DNA of 17,659 nt from Ophiosphaerella korrae (GCA_028456385.1 JALNQF010000659.1:1-17659), one strand, 5' to 3'; counted from the stretch's first letter, positions 9,245-17,525 are shown. The notes: a model not told the origin generated them from the sequence alone. A program made the numbers and translations.

Positions 9245-9660
9245 GCATCTAATAGCGGCGTCCGGTTGTCCTTGTCCTTTAAGTCGATCTCGACCTTGTC
9301 TGTGTCAAGCGACAGCTTAACTACATCTCTATGCCCCTTGTTAGCGGCCTAAAGCAGCGGCTTTCGGCCGTCGTTATCTTTTAAGTCGATCTCGACCTTG
9401 TCTGTATCGAGCATCAGCTTGACTATATCTCCGTGCCTGTAGTTAGCGGCCGCGCACAGAGATGTAGTCAAGCTGATGCTCGATACAGACAAGGTCGAGA
9501 TCGACTCAAAAGATAACGACGGCCGGACGCCGCTATCGTAGGCCGCCAAGCACTAGTATAGAGATGTAGCCAAGCTACTATTTAACACAGGCAAGGTGAA
9601 TATTAACTCAAAGGATACGTACGGCTTGACGCCGCTTGGGCTTACCGGCCGTCCGTAGCA
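9245..9660. pseudogene. Ankyrin-repeat gene fragments in opposed orientation
   Basis: Ankyrin repeats are 33-residue protein-binding units. On the minus strand, 9440-9250 encodes two units in tandem (RDVVKLSLDTDKVEIDLKD with NRTPLL; KLMLDTDKVEIDLKD with GRKPLL). On the plus strand, 9455-9640 encodes further units (RDVVKLMLDTDKVEIDSKD with GRTPL; RDVAKLLFNTGKVNINSKD with LTPL). Stops lie between units on both strands, so nothing is translatable at length. The two halves face away from each other around 9437-9453, so this is a rearranged relic and not one gene. Such repeats are common at the C-terminus of fungal NLRs, but no NACHT or other domain adjoins these. Confidence 0.8.
9365..9525. repeat. 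72-bp near-perfect inverted repeat with 17-nt spacer
   Basis: The left arm (9365-9436) and the reverse complement of the right arm (9454-9525) differ at only a handful of positions by eye. Both arms start and end at the same point of the ankyrin unit. The spacer contains GCGGCCGC. The element could form a long hairpin. Confidence 0.9.
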
Positions 9661-9961
9661 CGAGGACAAGGGATATAGAGCGGTCTATTAGGGCAACCAG
9701 CTCAACCAACTTTGGAGATCTTGTGGCCTTAACAATGTCTTTGGCAGAAGGCTTTTCACCAGTCATTCGGACCTATCAATAGGTGAGTAGCTTCCGCGGA
9801 CCAAACCGGCAACTCCGTCACCGACTTTCAAATCAGTCGCAGCCAGAAATAGCAAACGGGCAGCCAGGAAGCAACATGAAGTCAAAAGTCTCCAATACTG
9901 ATAGGTTCAGGTCGCCTTGCGTCGATAGGGCTGGATTCGTAAGTAAAGGTGTCGCTTATAC
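9661..9961. other. No gene recognised
   Basis: The plus strand after the ankyrin relic continues with a few sense-like codons to a TAG near 9690. Nothing further was recognised before the minisatellite. Confidence 0.4.
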
Positions 9962-10045
9962 CTGCGCTACCGCTTTGCGCCTGCACTACCGCTTTGCGCC
10001 TGCGCTACCACTTTGCGCCTATGCTGCTACTTTACGCCTACGTTG
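9962..10045 (+). repeat. 19-nt minisatellite, about four copies
   Basis: Consensus CTGCGCTACCGCTTTGCGC. Copies are at 9962-9980, 9981-9999 and 10000-10018 with single differences, and a more diverged copy is at 10019-10037, with traces beyond. Confidence 0.85.
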
Positions 10046-10575
10046 TTCCTCTTCGAGTTTGCGTTGCAAGAGAGATACGACGTTGGGATTAGGTTGCCAC
10101 TAGTCTGGCTGGAGCGTCTTGGCAGGTTAGTATTGCGCATGTCGCGTTTAGGTACAGTATCTTTGTAGGGTAGATTGTATTCCTACCAAGGCTTAACGAA
10201 ATTACGTAGCTATTATGCGCGATTACAGGGCATGGGATGCGAATTCGGCACTGATTTCTCACCATTGGGTTTGGCAATAGGGTTGAGTTTAGTTAAAAAC
10301 TCGGTAGAAAAATAATGAATCAATTTTCGAAACAATGACACAGTTGTCCCTGACCCCGCTGCTATTCGTCGCGCAATCATGCGCAGCCGCGTTGCCGCTG
10401 GCGCACCGCTGCTAGTGCACCGCCACCCCCGCACCAGTCATTAACCAGCTCCCAACACAAGCCACAAGGCAAAAGAAGATATAGAGGTCTATAATATGCA
10501 TATTTTCAGATATGAGCTACTATCGCGACCTAGCGCAGTAAACCATTCAAAGTTGGCCCTCCGCAGTATATCGGA
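10046..10575. other. No gene recognised
   Basis: Only short frames of unlikely composition on either strand. A GC-rich patch at 10380-10435 contains repeated GCACCGCTGC/GTGCACCGCC-like words but no clear array. Confidence 0.35.
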
Positions 10576-10578
10576 CTA

Positions 10579-11115
10579 AGTCCGGCCATTTGCCATATTG
10601 TCCATAGCTTTCACAAAGCCCCCAATCATAGGGTCCCTCGAAGCCGCGTCCCTAAAATTTGGGTCTAGGGTGATTACCGGAACGGCCGCTTTGCCCGGCG
10701 TCTGCCGATTTTTTTCCAAATACTAACTGCAGTTGCTGCTGGTAAGGTGCTGTTGAGCATTGCGGAAATTGCTCAGGGCGGCGGCCACGTTCGAGGCGGT
10801 GGCTACGTTTGAGGCGGCGGCCACGTCCGAGGTGGCGGCCACGTCCGAGGCGGCTACGGTACCGAGTGGTGTTTCTGTGGATGACGCTCGCTGCGATGAT
10901 AATTGATCTTGCTGATTTGATGCGCCGCTACTGACCTCCTGTTAAAGAATCCATTCCTCTCCTACACGATAGTACCGCTGATCGTCAGACCACCATGTCC
11001 CGTTGGAGTCTTGAAATGGCATGTAGACGTTGCCCTTTATGCCTTTTAAGGCGATAGATAGGATTTGCGTCGAAAGTTGGCGTTGAAAGTTGAAGGGGAA
11101 GTAGTAAATTGATGC
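10579..11115 (-). pseudogene. Unrecognised reading frame with two glutamine-type stops
   Basis: I do not recognise this protein. Minus-strand frame 11115-10579 (179 codons, ending at TAG 10576-10578) is open apart from TAA at 10942-10944 and TAG at 10723-10725, each one C-to-T change from CAA or CAG. The N-terminal part reads GIKGNVYMPFQDSNGTWWSD and QRYYRVGEEWIL, with globular composition. The middle is a low-complexity Ala/Ser/Thr/Val tract made by the 18-nt minisatellite (SDVAAT-like units). The C-terminal part reads GKAAVPVITLDPNFRDAASR and PMIGGFVKAMDNMANGRT. The frame is bounded upstream by TGA at 11116-11118, which could itself be a mutated Arg codon. The coherent composition over two stops argues for a decayed gene, perhaps a transposon-borne one, but no family is claimed. 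Confidence 0.5.
10778..10858. repeat. 18-nt minisatellite, 4.5 copies
   Basis: Units at 10778-10795, 10796-10813, 10814-10831 and 10832-10849, plus a half copy, with consensus GCGGCGGCCACGTCCGAG. The period is a multiple of three and keeps the minus-strand frame open, so it may have been a repeat inside a coding region. Confidence 0.88.
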
Positions 11116-11118
11116 TCA

Positions 11119-11744
11119 GCTTCCGCGCTTTATGCCCCACTAATCCCGGTTACTATGCCGTGGCTGGCAGGCTTGTGCACAAGCAAGTGAAAGTTAGTAA
11201 ACATTGTAGCACATATTGTAATTTTAAGACACTTTGAAATGAGAGGGTTTGGCGTTTTAGTGTAGAGAGTGTGATAAATGCGTAGCAACCGATGACAAGC
11301 TGTAATTCTCAGTACCGAAGCTTGAGACAGACTGGAGAGCCTCCTCTCCGAGTTGACGGTGATTAGTTTCATACCAAGTTCGATATAAATAAAAGTTTTT
11401 TCTGCAACACTTTGCTTGCCCGCTTGATAAATGATTACGTCTGCTTATCCACGTTGCGTTTCGTTGCGTTTCGTTGAAGTCGAAAATTTGATAAGAGTCG
11501 GTAATCGGGGGTTGGGTGGCCCGGGCTCAGCACTCAGCGACTCCTCCCCCTTTGCCCTACCCCTCCCTCTCATCGTGGCAGGCTCTGGTGCTGCTGTTTT
11601 GTTTCCAGGCAACAGAAACAACTTCGTGCACGTTTTTTCCAGTTTTTTTGCGTTTAGAGCGTTGCTAGGGGCGTGTACAGGCGCGCGACCTCCCTCCCTC
11701 GCCCCGCACGCAGGTTCTCGAGCCAGCAAGACGACGACGCCCTT

Positions 11745-11747
<3 letters not shown>
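11119..11747. other. Stretch without supported gene; one TATA-like tract
   Basis: ATATAAATAAAAG near 11383 resembles a TATA box on the plus strand, but the open frame that follows (from 11431) has unconvincing composition and runs through a CA microsatellite. The region 11540-11580 and 11685-11705 is pyrimidine-rich. Confidence 0.35.

Positions 11748-11783
<36 letters not shown>
11748..11783 (+). repeat. (CA)18 microsatellite
   Basis: Uninterrupted CA dinucleotides over 36 nt. They create spurious His-Thr runs in overlapping frames. Confidence 0.97.
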
Positions 11784-11787
<4 letters not shown>

Positions 11788-11799
11788 CGTTTAGTGGAT

Positions 11800-12057
11800 T
11801 TACAGAGCCCCGGCAGGCGGGCAGGCCTTGCTCAGACGATTTCGAGTCCGGCCCAACATGGTGTCATTGCTGGAAGTATTATTATCTGCATCAGCAGACT
11901 CCAACTCAGCATTGCCCATCTCAACATCGATCGCGCCATTCTCCACTGCATATCGCTTTTCCTCTTTATCATCTTCATCATCAGAGATGGTGACAAACTC
12001 TTGAGACACCGGTACGTTCATCTTGAAGTTGTTCTTGGATGCCCGCACATTTGCCAT
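11800..12057 (-). CDS. Hypothetical acidic protein fragment
   Basis: An 85-codon frame from ATG at 12057 with a strongly acidic middle (TISDDEDDKEEKRY) followed by a Glu/Asp/Asn-rich stretch (GAIDVEMGNAELESADADNN). The composition is more protein-like than that of the overlapping plus-strand frames, which are shadowed by the CA repeat. No family is recognised, no introns are proven, and the frame ends just beside the microsatellite. It may be an exon of a larger or decayed gene, or chance. SDDEDD resembles an acidic phospho-acceptor patch, but no role is inferred. Confidence 0.3.
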   Translation of the reverse strand: MANVRASKNNFKMNVPVSQEFVTISDDEDDKEEKRYAVENGAIDVEMGNAELESADADNNTSSNDTMLGRTRNRLSKACPPAGAL

Positions 12058-12404
12058 ACGCTAGTGATACCAAACGCGCAAATCTCGCGAATCTTGGGTT
12101 ATACTTGACGTTTTGTATGGGCATCATTACGGTTGAACAACGCTCGCCTGAACTGATGAATGCACGATGCAATATGTTTCTGTCTGTGCTATGGATCATC
12201 ACGTGCACCATCAGTAGCGTCTTGGCATTAGGCCTATATAGGGAGCCTCAACTCCATCTTCAATGGATCAGCTTTTGTATTGTGGTGTAGTAGAACCGCA
12301 CGTGGTCGGGGAGGCTTAGGTCAGCATTGCGGCTCTGTATGGGCTCCGAGTAAGATCGGATGGAATAGATAGCCACCGACACCAACTCGTCATGTAGCTA
12401 CTCA

Positions 12405-12440
12405 ATCTATATATTTCAACTCATCTCACCAACTGCAAGT
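12405..12440 (+). promoter_or_regulatory. TATA-like box with CA/pyrimidine-rich start region
   Basis: TCTATATATTTCAAC is followed by CTCATCTCACCAACTGCAAG, a composition often seen at fungal transcription starts. It lies about 60 nt before an ATG at 12476. The assignment is by pattern only. Confidence 0.35.
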
Positions 12441-12475
12441 CGCCATCTGCCTCCTACTTCTACGTGCATCCTAGT

Positions 12476-13170
12476 ATGCCACGGTATACACTCTTGTTTC
12501 ACTACTTGTTTGGACTTGACGAGTCGCTGCATCTGGTAGCTCAGCCACTGCGGTTGAGGTCCCCGGTCCCCCTCATCGTACTCTTTTCGTACTGCACGAA
12601 TTGAGGTTACTGACGCACTGCACGCGGATGAGAAGCTGATTTCTACTACTGCAGTAGCACCCAAGCCCACTGCGAGGCACTCAGAATTTCGACTTACTGC
12701 AAGTCAAAGCTCCCTTTTCTTTCTCTCCTCATCGCACCCGATTGAAAATGACTCCGAAGTCTGGGACACTCTTCCTGAGATACTACGGACGGAAGCACCA
12801 CCGTTAGCCAGCGTACAAATCTGTGCTCTGGTGCAATCACTCTCTCGAACGTCGCGCCAACAAGTCGTTTTGGTCCGTGATGGCCTTCTCAGTAGCAGAT
12901 TCCAGCATGCGTCGAAGCGTAAAGAGTTAGTCATTGTATGGAGTGATGATAGTGGTGAATTTTCCACCAACTCGACGGCAGCATGGCTGTCTTGATGCAG
13001 TATCTTGAGCGAGTACCCATCACTTCGCAGTCACTAGGGTTTAAAATGAGGATGGCTTGGCTGTCAACTCCCCAGATGGCGCCATTCTGGATGCTGAAAA
13101 TGCCTTACCTGCGTTATTGACTTCAAGTCGACTACCACCCTTCCACAAAGTCCTGTCAGTTAATGCCTAA
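12476..13170 (+). pseudogene. Unrecognised plus-strand coding fragments, possibly a spliced gene
   Basis: Three stretches look coding but lie in different frames. The first starts at ATG 12476 (MPRYTLLFHYLFGLDESLHL). The second is open from about 12557 to TGA 12993-12995 and reads HPIENDSEVWDTLPEILR, SVQICALVQSLSRTS and KRKELVIVWSDDSGEF. The third runs 13045-13170 (NEDGLAVNSPDGAILDAENA, ending SVNA). A phase-0 intron at 12536-12605 (GTAGCT...TTGAG) could join the first two. No consistent intron joins the third. No family is recognised. It could be a real multi-exon gene, a frameshifted relic, or partly chance. The overlapping minus-strand frames look less protein-like. Confidence 0.35.
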
Positions 13171-13235
13171 GCATTTGCCTTACGTCAAGCACTCAAAGCA
13201 CAGTAAAACACTACTTCCCGGAAAACCTTGATCCA

Positions 13236-13310
13236 TTGAAACCCTATCCTACCCTATTCTATCCAACCCTCCTACCCTATCCAACCACCCCATCCCATCC
13301 TATTCAAATC
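13236..13310 (+). repeat. C-rich low-complexity tract (CCTACCCTATCC-like)
   Basis: Irregular repeats of CCCTATCCTACCC and CCAACC words, pyrimidine-rich and loosely telomere-like but without a fixed unit. Confidence 0.6.
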
Positions 13311-13674
13311 CCCAACTCCGCCCCCATCCACGCCCCAAGAAGCCCCTTGCTCCTCCGACACGGTCCACAATCCTCACTCATCACCCTCCTCCCACGCGCC
13401 GGATCCCACATCTCGCACGGCTCCACAAGCATAATCTTCGGGTTCGTCATATCCTCTGTGATCTCCTGGTACGTAAGCTTCCTACACGCTTCAATCGCGC
13501 ACGGCGTCCGGCCGTTGTTCAGCGCTACGGGGCAGAGCGAGCCTATTTCCCACTCGCAGTGCCGTTCTAGCTCGTCCATGGGGACCATTGTAGGGGCCCC
13601 GTCACCGGTGACAGTGTTGGGTCGCGGGCGACATAGCCGCATTTTTCGGACGTGCGGGGGAAGAGGTTGCACAT
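13304..13674 (-). pseudogene. Small Cys-containing protein frame with one frameshift
   Basis: Minus strand from ATG 13674 reads MCNLFPRTSEKCGYVARDPT, a start like that of small Cys-containing fungal proteins that begin MCNLF/MCYYF. This frame stops at 13567-13569. The neighbouring frame carries on from about 13590 with MDELERHCEWEIGSLCP, NNGRTPCAIEACRKLTYQEI and VMSEDCGPCRR to a TGA at 13304-13306. A single-base indel near 13575-13590 would join them into a protein of about 120 residues; no intron of correct phase was found. Cys spacing suggests metal binding or disulphides, but no domain is named. It could be a broken gene or a sequencing error. Confidence 0.45.
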
Positions 13675-13689
13675 TGTGGTTGTGGGTGG

Positions 13690-13729
13690 GTGAAGTGAAG
13701 TTAAGTAAAGTAAAGTAAAGTTAAGTGAA
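13690..13729 (+). repeat. Pentanucleotide GTRAA/GTTAA array, 8 copies
   Basis: Units GTGAA, GTTAA and GTAAA occur in an almost mirror-like order (GTGAA, GTTAA, three GTAAA, GTTAA, GTGAA). Confidence 0.85.
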
Positions 13730-13738
13730 GTGCTGGTT

Positions 13739-13783
13739 GTGTGCGTGTGTGTATGTGTGTGTGTGTGTATGTGTGTGTGTGTG
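13739..13783 (+). repeat. (GT)n microsatellite with A interruptions
   Basis: GT dinucleotides with GTAT interruptions. They explain the Cys-Val and His-Thr runs in overlapping frames, which are not genes. Confidence 0.95.
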
Positions 13784-13979
13784 AGCAGACGCAGGTGTTC
13801 TGGCCCTTCGACAGCAGCAGCGGGCAATGGGCTTTATACCTTTGCTTTCGGGGAGGGCCGGGCAGAGGTGAGCGTGAATCAAGGCCTTTGTGCATCATGC
13901 CATGTGCGAATTCCTACTACGTGACGTGGTCTAGATCAGTGCTATGCCGCCGGCGGCAAGATCCCCAGCTTTTTTGCTT

Positions 13980-14059
13980 GTGTATCGTTTGCTTTGTAGA
14001 TCATTTGCTTTGCACATCGTCTGCTTTGTGTATCTTTTGCGTTGTACATCGTTGTCTGA
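13980..14059 (+). repeat. 16-nt minisatellite, five copies
   Basis: Consensus near GTGTATCGTTTGCTTT, with copies starting at 13980, 13996, 14012, 14028 and 14044. The last copy is the most diverged. Confidence 0.85.
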
Positions 14060-14235
14060 TATTTAGGATCAGGTCAGGTGTGGTCTGCTTCACAGAAGGG
14101 GAATGCTTCACGGACCCGTATATGGCCGAGGCCCGTGGGGGAGGGATAAGAGTGAGTAGGACAAGACACATGTGCGTTTATGCTGGCGGTTTTGGTCGAC
14201 AGAGTTAGGTTAGATTATGTCAGACCCCGACCACT

Positions 14236-14307
14236 ACCCAACCCCAACCCCAACCCCAACCCGGGATTTTGACGCTAGTGTGTGTTAGGGTTGGGTTGGG
14301 GTTGGGT
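14236..14307. repeat. Telomere-like C-rich and G-rich arms in inverted order
   Basis: 14236-14262 is ACCC followed by four AACCC/AACCCC units. 14285-14307 is TTAGGG followed by TTGGG, TTGGGG and TTGGGT. The arms are complementary and separated by about 22 nt. Each strand has four runs of at least three G with TT loops, so both arms fit the G-quadruplex pattern. Another C-rich tract with CTAACCC lies at 14571-14588. Confidence 0.85.
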
Positions 14308-14364
14308 CGCACAAGTAGGTAGAAATTTATCGTTTTATATATTAAGTTTGAACAAGCTACAAGC

Positions 14365-14528
14365 GAGTTTGACTAACGCCGAGCTGACTATGAGCTTGAC
14401 TACCTGCGAGCTGTGAGCTTGACTGACTGAGAGCTGGCCACGAGCTTGACTGACGGCGAGCTGGCCACGAATTTGACTAACTGCGAGCCGGCCATGAGCT
14501 TAACTAACTGCGCACGAGCTTGAGCTTA
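14365..14528 (+). repeat. 27-nt minisatellite, about six copies
   Basis: Consensus near GAGCTTGACTAACTGCGAGC followed by TGGCCAC. Most copies are 27 nt, one is 23 nt and the last is truncated. AGCT and GAGCTTGA words dominate. Confidence 0.82.
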
Positions 14529-14570
14529 ATTTATAAAACGTGCCGTTAAAACGCAACCCTGGTGGGTATA

Positions 14571-14588
14571 CCTAACCCAACCCCAACC
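14571..14588 (-). repeat. Short degenerate telomere-like tract
   Basis: CCTAACCCAACCCCAACC on the plus strand, equal to a TTAGGG-type unit followed by TTGGGG variants on the minus strand. Confidence 0.65.
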
Positions 14589-15176
14589 TGGCGCCGGGTA
14601 CCCCCAACCCATTCACCAGCCTAGTTGTAGAACCTCATATATCTAGAGCTGCTTGCTAGAGCAAATCAACCTCAAATTGTAGGCTCTCCGCTCTATCTTA
14701 AGCCTTGGGCACTATAAGCTTTGAGTACCGAGAGCTTTGATAGCGAAGCTCTAATTACCGAGAACTCGGTCATCGGAGCTCTACCAATCAATAGCTAGTA
14801 GAATCAATAATCCATCTCCCAATTATTCCTAAGCTAGCGTTATCCGTCACAATCTTCGATACGCATTTCGTCCGCGTACGAGGTCCACATTTGATTTCGC
14901 TCGTAGGAGTCAATTGTGAGCGCGCTAGCGCGCCAACCAAGGCGATGCGCGAACGCGTCTTTGTGTATTCTTCTTTGACACCATTTTTTCTATTAATATA
15001 AGAGCTTTTCCTAGCGCTAAAATTTATGGTTGTTGCGTACAAAGAAGTAAATTATCTCAATGCTAGCGTGATTTTGTTCTGTGAGCAGTCTTAACGCAGA
15101 TGGGTCGCCAGCGTGATGTAGTTACCAAGGTGCAATCCGACCCAAAAAAAACAATATTGTCTCACTATCGCCCGCC
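14589..15176. other. Upstream flank of the nuclease-like gene, no gene seen
   Basis: Contains imperfect AGCTCT/GAGCTTTGA words at 14640-14790 and a perfect 14-bp palindrome, GCGCGCTAGCGCGC, at 14920-14933. The minus-strand open frame at 14788-15042 has no family features. The promoter of the plus-strand gene at 15177 should lie here, but no clear TATA box is seen in the last 100 nt. Confidence 0.4.
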
Positions 15177-15667
15177 ATGGCCACGGCACTTCCTTCGTTT
15201 CCCTCTGCTGTCGCCAAAAAGGCGGCGCGCATCGCTTCTTGGATTGCACAGCTTCCCCCGTCGCTGCCCGCTGACGACAACCGCCCGCTCAACCGCAAGC
15301 GCGCCAGCTCCGAGCCCGCTATGGCTACATACCGCGTCCCCCCGGCGAAGCGCCAGCGACGTGATGATGATGATGATGATGACGTATTCCCGGAACAGAG
15401 CGTGTCCGCCGCTGGTCGGTACAATACCTCCAACCCGCCTAGCAGTCAAGTCAGCAGTCGAGCTAGTTCACCCGCGTCATCTTCTCGGCATACAACTAGG
15501 TTACGCAAGGAGATTGCGATGCTGAAGGCGGCATTCCCCCCTATAATAACAGAGCTATACGATGGGGCGGAGCTTCCGCCTGACAGGGTGATTAGGATAA
15601 GGTGATGGCAGTCATGGAGCGACTCGAGCCAGGGCAAGTTGAGGGCTGGATACCTGGATCCCTTAAG

Positions 15668-15798
15668 GTGTGTGTGCACGGGCATGAAGTGAGCTGAAAG
15701 TGCGACGAAACTAGCTATCGCAAGCGCTAGGGCTTTTGCATCCGACCACTGGTTGGCGAGGAATTGATTTATTTCCAAGCTAATAAATTGACTTATAG
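15668..15798 (+). other. 131-nt phase-0 intron in the nuclease-like gene
   Basis: The donor is GTGTGT after ...GWIPGSLK. A CTAAT branch-like motif lies near 15780 and the acceptor is CTTATAG. Exon 2 opens ETITSDMTHGVQTFHRRAFS. The segment just before the donor (VMAVMERLEPGQVEGWIPGS, frame from 15602) is reached by a one-base shift from exon 1. Confidence 0.65.
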
Positions 15799-16043
15799 GA
15801 AACAATTACATCTGACATGACGCACGGCGTTCAAACCTTCCATCGCCGCGCCTTTAGCCACCTCTCTGACCCGGATTTCGACCTGCAATACACACTAGGC
15901 AAGGTAAAGAAGATCTTCCAGCGCGCGCGGACGTGCAAGGCACGGGGGCGCGATGAAAATGCTTGGTGTCAGGTTGTGATCCAACCGTTGGTGAAACTCG
16001 CACTGAAGCTATCTAGTAGAGACAAACTTCAACTGCAGAGCGT

Positions 16044-16090
16044 GTACGACTTCATTCTCCCGATGTTTAGCAAACAACTGACACATTCAG
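16044..16090 (+). other. 47-nt phase-2 intron in the nuclease-like gene
   Basis: Donor GTACGA, branch AACTGAC (16076-16082), acceptor ATTCAG. Splicing gives LQLQSVQSQVIESSYLS, the SVQ-type junction seen in the family, and puts the catalytic Asp motif in frame. Confidence 0.8.
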
Positions 16091-16700
16091 GCAATCCCAG
16101 GTCATTGAATCATCCTACCTCTCAGCAGACAAGGCTGGAAAGCGTCTAGAGAGAAAAGTTGACTTTACGCTCTCGTATTCGCACGAATCGCTTCGCTTTG
16201 CAGACCTCTATCAGGGTTTACTCTACTACAATTCTGATGTCAGCCATTTGTCTTGACGCCTTTACCAATACTACGGCACTCTTTGCTGGAATTGAGGTCA
16301 AGGCTGCTGATGGTAACAAGCTAGAAGCTGAATACCAACTTAGTATATGGATGGCGGCAAGTCTGCGAAAGAAGGCTGAACTTGCCAGAATTGCTGGTCT
16401 ACCTAACACTACTCTCCTCATCGAGCCTGCCTTTGTAGTTGTTGGACACGAATGGTACTTCTATCTAGTATATCTGCAGCCCCAGGGAGTGGTCTATATT
16501 CTTGAGCATGGGTCTTGTTCAACAAGCAGCCTATCTGGGGCGTTTAAGGTTCTGAAGGTTTTGAGGAATGTGATTGAGTATGGACTTGAGGGTGTGGAGG
16601 AAGGGGACGGGCTAGTTGGATTCTGGGTGGGTTTTTAGGGCCGGTGCTCAAAAGGTTGGCTAGTGGGCATGCGTATGAGAACATGGCAATTGAAGAGTAA

Positions 16701-17071
16701 AGAGCTAGGCAAATGTTGCGACCCGGACGAGAGAATCTAGACGGGAGTGAGGAGAGTACCGCGGCATCGAATGCTGCGGTTTAGCTGACCATCTATCATG
16801 GGCTAATTCTCTACATTAGTTACAGCTATCACCAGATTGACCTTAACAGAGGCCCGAGTCTGGCTACTGAGCAGGACTTTATCTTCTCCTTGCGTGGCTC
16901 TATAGCCTCACCTAATAACTGTATTGTTTGAGATTTTGATGACCAAACGTCCACCGCATACTTCTAGAGAACATCGCGGGCAGGATTGGAGCGAGCACAA
17001 TAGCTAGCAAGCTCCTCGTTGGTAGCTATTTTAGGGAAATACCTAAAGATATTTTTTTTGCTACACATGCC
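16701..17071. other. 3' flank without gene
   Basis: No protein-like frame on either strand. The sequence becomes AT-rich towards the right end. Confidence 0.45.
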
Positions 17072-17234
17072 AGCTTATTAGCTAGTGTGTGTAAGGTTTA
17101 TTTGTAATAAGCCAAATAAGCTCGGTATAAATAGGATTTAACGGAGGTTTAGAAGAATAGGATAGGGAGTTTGCAGAAATTAACTGTTATTTATAGTACT
17201 AGCTTATTAGCTAGTATGTGTAAGGTTATTTGTA
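17072..17234 (+). repeat. Two 35-nt direct repeats 129 nt apart
   Basis: AGCTTATTAGCTAGTGTGTG...TTTGTA at 17072-17106 recurs at 17201-17234 with one substitution and one deleted T. Confidence 0.85.
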
Positions 17235-17294
17235 GCATAAATAGGGGTAGAGGGTTGTAGATTGAAAGGAGTATCAAGCTAGCTATCAAGCTAC

Positions 17295-17525
17295 CTATCT
17301 ATCAGCTATCGAGCTAGCTATTAAGCTAGCCATCGAGCTGCTATTAAGCTAGCCATCGAGCTGCCTATGTATTAGCTATCGAGCTACTATCAAGCTAGCC
17401 ATCGATCCGCTATTAAGCTAGCTATCGATCCGCTATTGAGCTAGCCATCGATCTGCCTATCTATTAGCTATCGAGCTACCTATCTATCTGCTATCAACTT
17501 AGCTATCTATCGCCTTAGGGCTAGC
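17295..17525 (+). repeat. 23-nt minisatellite rich in AGCTAGC, about nine copies
   Basis: Clear units start at 17318, 17341, 17364, 17387, 17410, 17433, 17456 and 17479. A typical unit is CTATTAAGCTAGCCATCGAG followed by CTG. A variant type beginning CCTATSTATTAGC recurs at 17364 and 17456, hinting at a higher-order pattern. Confidence 0.88.

Larger units (their letters stand above)
15177..16700 (+). pseudogene. PD-(D/E)XK nuclease-like protein gene with three frameshifts
   Basis: Matches the fungal PD-(D/E)XK nuclease-like family, often found in multicopy near mobile DNA; its activity is largely untested. ATG 15177 has a GCC-ATG-G context. The N-terminus has the usual WIAQLPP and a basic/acidic KRQRR plus seven-Asp run (GAT repeat, 15363-15383). 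The core has GRDENAWCQVVIQPLVKLAL, the motif Asp in RKVDFTLSYS (16161-16163), the ExK motif in GIEVKAADG (16294-16302) and the Gln of EYQLSIWMAASLRKKAEL. The ending is LGPVLKRLASGHAYENM to TAA 16698-16700. Two introns are credible. Single-base frame changes near 15600, 16250 and 16630 break the frame, the last in a T run. Catalytic residues are intact and no stops other than those caused by the shifts are seen, so it is a young pseudogene or an assembly-error case. Reconstructed length is about 450 residues, normal for the family. Confidence 0.82.

Noticed and set aside
11431..12108. 225-codon plus-strand open frame
   Set aside because: It runs through the (CA)18 tract, has no recognisable motif, and its composition is less protein-like than the opposing acidic frame.
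13236..13718. 160-codon plus-strand open frame
   Set aside because: Antisense to the Cys-containing minus-strand frame and begins in a C-rich low-complexity tract; no motif.
13567..13898. Frames rich in His-Thr or Cys-Val near 13740
   Set aside because: Products of the GT microsatellite, except for the MCNLF segment, which is annotated separately.
15100..15525. Plus-strand frame overlapping the nuclease-like exon 1
   Set aside because: Shadow frame; the frame from 15177 has the family's WIAQLPP and KRQRR-Asp features.
16216..16243. 28-nt GT...AG segment as an intron explaining the frame change near 16250
   Set aside because: Its length would fit the frame change but is too short for a filamentous-fungal intron and would remove conserved residues.
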